Shown: piece after piece, positions 59,653 through 64,000 of the stretch
How the letters are laid out: each line of letters opens with the position of its first letter
Position numbering within the stretch: position 1 is the stretch's first letter
NCBI GenBank assembly: GCA_030432255.1
Contig: JAUIHS010000005.1
Coordinates: 62,001 to 126,000 of the forward strand
Reading direction: 5' to 3'
Source: Phycisphaerae bacterium
GTDB taxonomy: Bacteria; Planctomycetota; Phycisphaerae; Phycisphaerales; UBA1924
DNA length: 64,000 nt
Program-made: the position numbers and the translations under genes
Notes under the pieces: model-generated
The model's database searches: none
The model's input: the letters and a program-made list of their open reading frames with translations, nothing else
Told to the model about the DNA's origin: nothing

Positions 59653-59913
59653 TCAAGCATCCCGGAATGCCTGAATGTATGGCTCATATTCAGGCAGATA
59701 GCGACCGCTGAAGAAGAACCGATGCCCAATGCACCTGGGACCCTCGCCCATCTCAATCTCAATCTGACCAAGCCGCTCCAACGCCCACGAGAGTTCATCC
59801 CCCTTGACGGCAAACTCAACCTGAGCCCGAAGAAGGTCCCGAGCCTTCCACACACGCCCGGCCGCGACCTCATCCTCCACCCGTTTCCTGAGGTCGCTGT
59901 GCATGAGTCTCAT
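59653..59913 (-). CDS. Small hypothetical protein, possibly DUF6584-like
   Basis: 86 residues, ATG 59913 (or 59904), no clear ribosome site. RVEDEVAAGRVWKARDLLRA and LERLGQIEIEMGE, followed by a hydrophobic/aromatic end (HRFFFSGRYLPEYEPYIQAF), give the appearance of a short TPR-like alpha-helical protein similar in pattern to DUF6584. Codon use looks genuine: the frame carries a helical periodicity the other frames lack. It lies between the two 105-bp repeats on the opposite strand from the transposase, so it may be cargo or a resident gene. Function unknown. Confidence 0.5.
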   Translation of the reverse strand: MRLMHSDLRKRVEDEVAAGRVWKARDLLRAQVEFAVKGDELSWALERLGQIEIEMGEGPRCIGHRFFFSGRYLPEYEPYIQAFRDA

Positions 59914-59956
59914 CGTGACGCGTGACTACGGCAAGAGCAAGCCTGAATTCGTCATG

Positions 59957-60061
59957 AGCGTGCCAACGGCACGCCTCCTCACAGCCTGGGGCGTCAGCCC
60001 CAGGTACACGGCGGAGACTCAACCCACTGCTGCAATTGTGCGCAGATGCCGCATCGCGGCA
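59957..60061 (+). repeat. 105-bp structured repeat, copy 2
   Basis: Same element and orientation as copy 1 with only a handful of mismatches. The perfect palindrome GCGTGCC-AAC-GGCACGC is conserved at its left end and GCCGC-ATC-GCGGC at its right end. It ends 40 bases before the transposase start codon. Confidence 0.8.
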
Positions 60062-60100
60062 TCATCCTCCACTAACTTCGACGCATTCCGGAGGAGCCCA

Positions 60101-60553
60101 ATGCCGCAGTCCCTGACCCAGATCTACATCCACCTCGTGTTCTCGACGAAGTCGCGACAACCTCGCCTTACCGACGACCTTCGCGAAGAACTCCACCATC
60201 GGTTCGTCGGACTGCTGCGCCGCCGTGGCTGTGAGCCAATCGAACTCGGCTCCGTCGCCGATCACGTCCACCTGCTCCTGCGGCAGCCGCGAACCGAATC
60301 CCTCGCTGACATTGTTCGAGACATCAAGGTGGGCACGAGTCTCTGGCTTCGGGATCTGACCCCGGAACTGGCGGACTTCCACTGGCAGGCCGGCTACGGC
60401 GCATTCTCTGTCAGCACATCACATCTTCCAGTTGTGCGCAACTACGTGGCGCTGCAGGCGGAACGTCACCGGACCAGGTCATTCAAGGACGAAATGCGTT
60501 CCCTGTTCCGACAGCATGGGATTCAATGGAACGAACGCTGGGTCTGGGAGTGA
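60101..60553 (+). CDS. REP-associated tyrosine transposase (Y1/IS200-like TnpA)
   Basis: 150 residues from ATG 60101, with GGAGGAG 4 nt upstream. The start MPQSLTQIYIHLVFSTKSRQ, the HUH motif in VADHVHLLLRQP, FHWQAGYGAFSVSTSHL, and VRNYVALQAERHRTRSF with the candidate catalytic tyrosine define the Y1 transposase superfamily. The C-terminal LFRQHGIQWNERWVWE is typical of the planctomycete RAYT-like branch. These enzymes cut and join single-stranded DNA at hairpins; the flanking structured repeats are the probable substrates. Coding sequence looks complete. Confidence 0.9.
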   Translation: MPQSLTQIYIHLVFSTKSRQPRLTDDLREELHHRFVGLLRRRGCEPIELGSVADHVHLLLRQPRTESLADIVRDIKVGTSLWLRDLTPELADFHWQAGYGAFSVSTSHLPVVRNYVALQAERHRTRSFKDEMRSLFRQHGIQWNERWVWE

Positions 60554-60996
60554 CGCCGCACCCGGCATCTCCCGCCCTTGCCAACCCGCATGTATCCCGG
60601 ACACATCCTCGTTGCAGATTAGAAATGCTTTCTACTTTGCGGACCTGATCCGACCGGTAAACCGCTCAACCCGCTCGACTCGCCACCCGCATCCCCGCCC
60701 CCCCACAGCCGATACGCACCCTGCTAAACCGGTTTACCACGCCCGATCGGGAAAATGTCCCCTCACACGCTCCGTTTGCCGTTTTGCCCCCGCCACGCTT
60801 CCCCTACAATCCGCCCCTTCGCCCCGGATCAGCATGCGACCCGGGTGCGCAGGTCGCCGCAGGATCGCGGCGGGCTCCACAGCCACACCAACGCCCAAGG
60901 AGTATCTGGGCACATGACCCGCGTCGAGCCGGAGGCGGTCTCCGAGACCCTCGCGCCAGGACATCTCACCTACTACGTGCCACAGGCAAATCAACT
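60554..60996 (+). promoter_or_regulatory. Upstream regulatory region of glutamate dehydrogenase
   Basis: 443 bases with two operator-like palindromes sharing AAACCG: CGGT-AA-ACCG (60655-60664) and TAAACCGGTTTA (60725-60736), the latter of LacI-family type. A -10 candidate TACAAT (60805-60810) has TTTTGC at 17-nt spacing. A leader of about 180 nt would contain the small ORF listed separately. Confidence 0.45.
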
Positions 60997-61000
60997 ATGA
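60914..61000 (+). CDS. Possible 28-residue leader peptide overlapping gdhA
   Basis: ATG 60914 opens MTRVEPEAVSETLAPGHLTY followed by YVPQANQL and stops at a TGA that overlaps the gdhA ATG (ATGA). AAGGAG lies 11 nt upstream. The exact overlap suggests translational coupling, but the peptide has no recognisable regulatory codon run, and the same frame extends open upstream. It may be a chance ORF. Confidence 0.35.
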   Translation: MTRVEPEAVSETLAPGHLTYYVPQANQL

Positions 61001-62343
61001 GCAAGGCCACGATCGTCGCCCCGTCACGCCAGCAGTTCGGCAGCCCCGTCTTCGACGAGCTCGGCATGGAGCGTGACCCGGACAATCTGTATCTCCAGAC
61101 CATCGACGCCATCCTCCACGCCGCCGAGATCCTGGAACTCCCGCATCACGTGCAGGTCATCCTCGCCCAGCCCAAGAACGAGATCATGGTGCACTTCCCC
61201 GTCCGCATGGACGACGGGCACCACGCACTCTTCAAGGGCTACCGCGTCCAGCACAACAACGCGCTGGGCCCCTACAAGGGCGGACTTCGCTACCACCCCG
61301 AAGTCGGACTCGATGACGTCAAGACACTCGCCGCGCTCATGACCATGAAGTGCTCACTCGTCCGCATCCCCTTCGGTGGCGGCAAGGGTGGCATCAAGTG
61401 TGATCCCCGAGGCCTCTCCGAGACCGAACTTCGACGCGTCACGCGCCGCTTCGTCTCGGCCATCGCCTCCCAGATCGGACCGGATGTCGACATCCCGGCG
61501 CCCGATGTCGGCACCAATGCCCAGGTCATGGCCTGGTTCGCTGACACCTACATGAACATCACCCGGGACAAGGAAAGCGTCGATGCCATCGGCGTCGTCA
61601 CCGGTAAGCCCGTTGAATTCGGCGGCTCCGTCGGACGCGAAAAGGCCACCGGACAGGGCGTCATCGATGTCCTCGCCGAAATGATGCCAGAAGTCGGACT
61701 CGAAATGAAGTCCTCGTCGTGCTCCGTGCTCGGCTTCGGTAACGTCGGTTCATGGGCCGCCAAACTCTGGGCCGAACGAGGCGGCAAGGTCCTGGCTGTC
61801 ATGGACCACACCGGCGCGATCTACAACGACCAGGGACTCGATGTCTTCGCCGTCGATGAGTACGTGCGGCAGAATCGCGGCGTCGCCGGATTCGAGAAGA
61901 CCCCGCACGGCGCGGATGCCATCACCGAAGAACAGTTCTACCAGACCCAGGTGGACGTCTTCATCCCCGCCGCTCTCGAGCAGATGATCACCTCCGAGAA
62001 GGCCGAACTCATCGACTGCAAGCTCATCGCCGAAGCCGCCAACGCCCCCACCACACCGGCGGGCGAGCGACTGCTCCTCGAACGCGGCATCGAGATCCTC
62101 CCCGCAATCCTCTGCTCCGCAGGCGGCGTCACCGTCTCCTACTTCGAGTGGATTCAGAACCGCTCCCAGGTCTACTGGGACGCCGAACGGGTCGACGAAG
62201 AACTCAACCGCCACATGGTCCTCGCGGCCCGGCGCGTCCAACTCGCCCGACATCGCTACAACGTCGACCTCCGCACCGCCGCCTACATCGCCGCACTCGA
62301 CGCCATCGGCAAGGTCTACAAGCTTCGCGGCATCTTCCCGTAA
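60997..62343 (+). CDS. gdhA: Glutamate dehydrogenase (Glu/Leu/Phe/Val dehydrogenase family)
   Basis: 448 residues from ATG 60997. Substrate and catalytic signatures are FKGYRVQHNNALGPYKGGLR, MTMKCSLVRIPFGGGKGGIK (active lysine) and PDVGTNAQVMAWFADTY. The Rossmann motif is VLGFGNVGSWAAKL, and LIAEAANAPTTPAGERLL closes the active site. The form IKCDPRGLSETELRRVTRRF resembles the hexameric RocG/GluDH type, not E. coli GdhA. It interconverts glutamate and 2-oxoglutarate plus ammonia, linking nitrogen to the TCA cycle. Cofactor preference cannot be fixed by eye. Operator-like palindromes lie upstream, a terminator follows, and it converges on the GbsR-type gene. Confidence 0.9.
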   Translation: MSKATIVAPSRQQFGSPVFDELGMERDPDNLYLQTIDAILHAAEILELPHHVQVILAQPKNEIMVHFPVRMDDGHHALFKGYRVQHNNALGPYKGGLRYHPEVGLDDVKTLAALMTMKCSLVRIPFGGGKGGIKCDPRGLSETELRRVTRRFVSAIASQIGPDVDIPAPDVGTNAQVMAWFADTYMNITRDKESVDAIGVVTGKPVEFGGSVGREKATGQGVIDVLAEMMPEVGLEMKSSSCSVLGFGNVGSWAAKLWAERGGKVLAVMDHTGAIYNDQGLDVFAVDEYVRQNRGVAGFEKTPHGADAITEEQFYQTQVDVFIPAALEQMITSEKAELIDCKLIAEAANAPTTPAGERLLLERGIEILPAILCSAGGVTVSYFEWIQNRSQVYWDAERVDEELNRHMVLAARRVQLARHRYNVDLRTAAYIAALDAIGKVYKLRGIFP

Positions 62344-62366
62344 ATCGACGACACAACCACGCACAC

Positions 62367-62393
62367 AAGGGACGCTCTCAGGCGTCCCTTTTT
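62367..62393 (+). terminator. Intrinsic terminator of gdhA
   Basis: Perfect 9-bp stem AAGGGACGC / GCGTCCCTT (62367-62375 and 62382-62390) with a 6-nt loop, running into TTTTT. It lies 24 bases past the stop. Confidence 0.92.
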
Positions 62394-62422
62394 CATGGGC
62401 ACTTCCCGGTTGTACCGCCGTG

Positions 62423-62998
62423 CTATCGCTTGTCGAGCGAGGAGATCGCTTCGCGCAACCCATCCCCTTCGGGGCTCAGGATCTCGCTCGCGAGTCGCTC
62501 CAGCGTGCCCACAAAGTCCAGCATCGCATCAAGACGCTCGTTGTGCAGAGCCATCGCTTCCACTGCATCAGGCGCTGCAGCGCGCGATTTCCCATCGCTC
62601 ACGCCCGTCATGTCCCGGATGTCATAGAGCGAGGCGATCAGCGGGTCGATCTCACGCTTCTTCCGCTCCCGGGCGATCGTCTTGAACATGGCCCAGACGT
62701 CGGACACCGCCTCGAAGTACTCCTTGCGATCACCCCTCTTGTGAACGCGCGAGATGATGCCCCAATCCTGAAGCGCCCGCAGACTCATCGAGGCGTTGCC
62801 GCGGCTGATCTCGAGGCGCTCCATCACGTCATCGGTGCACAGGGCTTCACCGGAGATGTAGAGCAGCGCATGGACCTCGGCCATGGTCCGACTGATACCC
62901 CAGGCACTGCCCATCTTGCCCCACGCCGCGATGAAGCGATCGCGGGCCGCCTCAATCTCATCGTGCGACAACGCGCCATCCGGACTGCTCAAGAGCAT
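62423..62998 (-). CDS. GbsR/MarR-type winged-helix transcriptional regulator
   Basis: 191 residues from ATG 62998; AAAGGAG directly abuts the start codon and GGAGGGG lies further up. The N-terminus IEAARDRFIAAWGKMGSAWG leads into a winged helix: SRTMAEVHALLYISGEALCT, then VMERLEISRGNASMSLRALQ (recognition helix) and GIISRVHKRGDRKEYFEAVS (wing). This is the layout of GbsR-like regulators, which in Bacillus sense choline and repress glycine betaine synthesis genes. The effector here is unknown. The C-terminal 90 residues are helical. A terminator-like hairpin and a TTGACA box lie in its upstream region. Confidence 0.85.
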   Translation of the reverse strand: MLLSSPDGALSHDEIEAARDRFIAAWGKMGSAWGISRTMAEVHALLYISGEALCTDDVMERLEISRGNASMSLRALQDWGIISRVHKRGDRKEYFEAVSDVWAMFKTIARERKKREIDPLIASLYDIRDMTGVSDGKSRAAAPDAVEAMALHNERLDAMLDFVGTLERLASEILSPEGDGLREAISSLDKR

Positions 62999-63074
62999 CT
63001 CCTTTCCATCCCCTCCACAATACGCACGCGGGACGCGATTCGCGAACGCACGACGTTGTCGCACCCGATGCGAT

Positions 63075-63117
63075 CCAAAAAAGAACGCGGCGAGCAACCA
63101 AGGGTCGCATCGCCGCG
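63075..63117 (-). terminator. Terminator-like hairpin in the leader of the GbsR-type gene
   Basis: On the minus strand the arms CGCGGCGA (63117-63110) and TCGCCGCG (63093-63086) are followed by TTCTTTTTT. It lies between the candidate promoter at 63173-63201 and the start codon at 62998, so it would act as an attenuator, or else stop antisense transcription coming from the thiE side. Confidence 0.6.
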
Positions 63118-63172
63118 CTTCCGGGGGGCTGGTTAGGGCGGTAAATAATCACCGCGAGGGTACAATAGCACA

Positions 63173-63201
63173 AGAATGCGGCCCCGTCCGGCCCTTGTCA
63201 A
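63173..63201 (-). promoter_or_regulatory. Candidate promoter of the GbsR-type gene
   Basis: A perfect -35 TTGACA (63201-63196 on the minus strand) is followed after 17 nt by a weak -10 CATTCT (63178-63173). Confidence 0.4.
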
Positions 63202-63286
63202 CTTTTTTGTACGCAATCTTCACGTATTGCCACCCGTTGCGGGTGAGTCATACAGCCCATGCCCATATGCGGACCCAACGACCCGA

Positions 63287-64000
63287 ATGACCCGAATCCA
63301 CCGCCTACTCGATGCCAATGCCAACCGTGCCCGCGAAGCCCTGCGGGTCCTCGAAGACGCCGCCAGATTCCTCCTCAATGACGCGGAAACCGCAGGGAAG
63401 CTCAAGGCCCTCAGGCACGAACTCAGCGAGACCCTGAGCACAAATCCGGGGACGCGCGGACTGGCCGAACGAGATACCCGGGGCGATGTCGGCACCCGGA
63501 TCGCCGCCACCGGCGAGTATGAGCGGACCTCGCCCCGAGAGGTCGTGGCAGCCGCCGGCAAGCGACTCGGTGAGGCCCTCCGAGTCCTCGAGGAATTCAG
63601 CAAGCTCAGGTCGGAAAGCACCGCTGCAACGATCGAGTCAATCCGCTACCGAGCGTACGACCTCGAGGCCTCACTCGTGCTGGCGCTCAGTGCCGCTGGC
63701 CGGCAGTGGCGCCTCTGCGTGCTCCTCACCGAGGCCCTCTGCACCCACATGGACTGGAGAGACGTTGCCCGCGCCGCCGTCGCCGGAGGCGCCGACTGCC
63801 TGCAACTCAGAGAGAAGGACCTGCCCGATAGCGACCTCCTCAACCGCGCCCGCGACCTCGTCGAACTCGTGGCGGACAATGCCGAGGTCATCATCAATGA
63901 CCGAATCGACATCGCGCTGCTGAGCGGAGCTGATGGCGTCCATCTCGGACAGGACGATCTCACCGTGCGCGATGCCCGGCGGCTCGCCGGTAACACGCTC
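63287..64000 (+). CDS. thiE: Thiamine-phosphate synthase with N-terminal extension domain (3' end outside window)
   Basis: 238 codons from ATG 63287, open to the right edge. The first about 135 residues (RLLDANANRAREALRVLEDA, ARFLLND, KLKALRHELSE, and a second LGEALRVLEEFSK) form a helical domain fused to ThiE in planctomycetes and some deep-branching bacteria; its role is not established. The TIM barrel of ThiE then begins: VLLTEALC, ADCLQLREKDLPD (pyrophosphate-binding start) and VIINDRIDIALLSGADGVHL. ThiE joins HMP-PP and thiazole phosphate to make thiamine phosphate. No TPP riboswitch is visible in the preceding 170 bases. TACAAT lies at 63161-63166. Confidence 0.9.
   Translation, partial: MTRIHRLLDANANRAREALRVLEDAARFLLNDAETAGKLKALRHELSETLSTNPGTRGLAERDTRGDVGTRIAATGEYERTSPREVVAAAGKRLGEALRVLEEFSKLRSESTAATIESIRYRAYDLEASLVLALSAAGRQWRLCVLLTEALCTHMDWRDVARAAVAGGADCLQLREKDLPDSDLLNRARDLVELVADNAEVIINDRIDIALLSGADGVHLGQDDLTVRDARRLAGNTL

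Larger units (their letters stand above)
59511..60553 (+). mobile_element. REP-associated transposase unit with flanking repeats
   Basis: Two direct 105-bp structured repeats, a small ORF between them and a Y1 transposase gene right after the second copy. The arrangement fits a REP/RAYT module, in which the transposase mobilises or maintains the repeats. Terminal boundaries cannot be set. Confidence 0.6.

Noticed and set aside
63121..63286. TPP riboswitch upstream of thiE
   Set aside because: The conserved CUGAGA and ACCUGAUCUGGAUAAUGCCAGCG elements are not present.

Overview
The window looks like chromosomal DNA of a GC-rich member of the Planctomycetota, most likely class Phycisphaerae. 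This is inferred from a pseudopilin with the planctomycete H-x9-DG signature, secreted proteins ending in PEP-CTERM-like 'PAPS...GRKRR' tails, dockerin type I repeats on non-cellulosomal exported proteins, an N-terminally extended ThiE, a planctomycete-style REP-associated transposase and the futalosine menaquinone gene mqnA. No rRNA, tRNA or CRISPR array was found.

Layout. 1-4.0 kb: the end of a HEAT-repeat protein, a RibBA-like protein whose two active sites both look damaged, an M42-type aminopeptidase and an MntR-type regulator. 4.0-22.2 kb: a minus-strand block of exported proteins, dominated by a 4550-residue CARDB-repeat protein with a catalytically dead subtilase domain, flanked by two PEP-CTERM-like proteins and a pentaheme cytochrome fused to dockerin repeats. 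22.4-34.5 kb: FtsK with a long acidic tail, a pseudopilin, GyrB, three tandem PEP-CTERM-like paralogues and RNase R. 34.7-42.8 kb: three paralogous exported ClpP/crotonase-fold proteins, an M3 peptidase, a tandem-thioredoxin protein and a zinc-dependent dehydrogenase. 42.8-50.9 kb: a HEAT lipoprotein, a PilZ-REC-Hpt-like regulator, PdxA, a DUF4870 protein, LptB with a PEGA lipoprotein, a NeuD-like acyltransferase, MqnA and an unusual multi-HTH protein with sigma-70-like segments.

51-59.4 kb is the most accessory-looking part. A TrkH/KtrB potassium channel subunit and its TrkA/KtrA gating partner are separated by about 6 kb. That stretch encodes a dockerin-TSP3-Hint polymorphic toxin with a probable histidine-based nuclease tip, followed by two paralogous putative immunity proteins. 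Local GC falls in the toxin tip and first immunity gene. A REP-associated tyrosine transposase with two 105-bp structured repeats follows. The window closes with glutamate dehydrogenase (preceded by a small overlapping leader ORF), a GbsR-type regulator with a terminator-like hairpin in its leader, and the start of an extended ThiE.

Regulation visible in the sequence: clear intrinsic terminators after ribBA, the giant gene, the second ClpP-like gene, the M3 peptidase and gdhA. Several genes without a Shine-Dalgarno sequence have a -10-like hexamer 6-7 nt before the start codon, which suggests leaderless transcription. All assignments come from reading motifs by eye; no database search was run.
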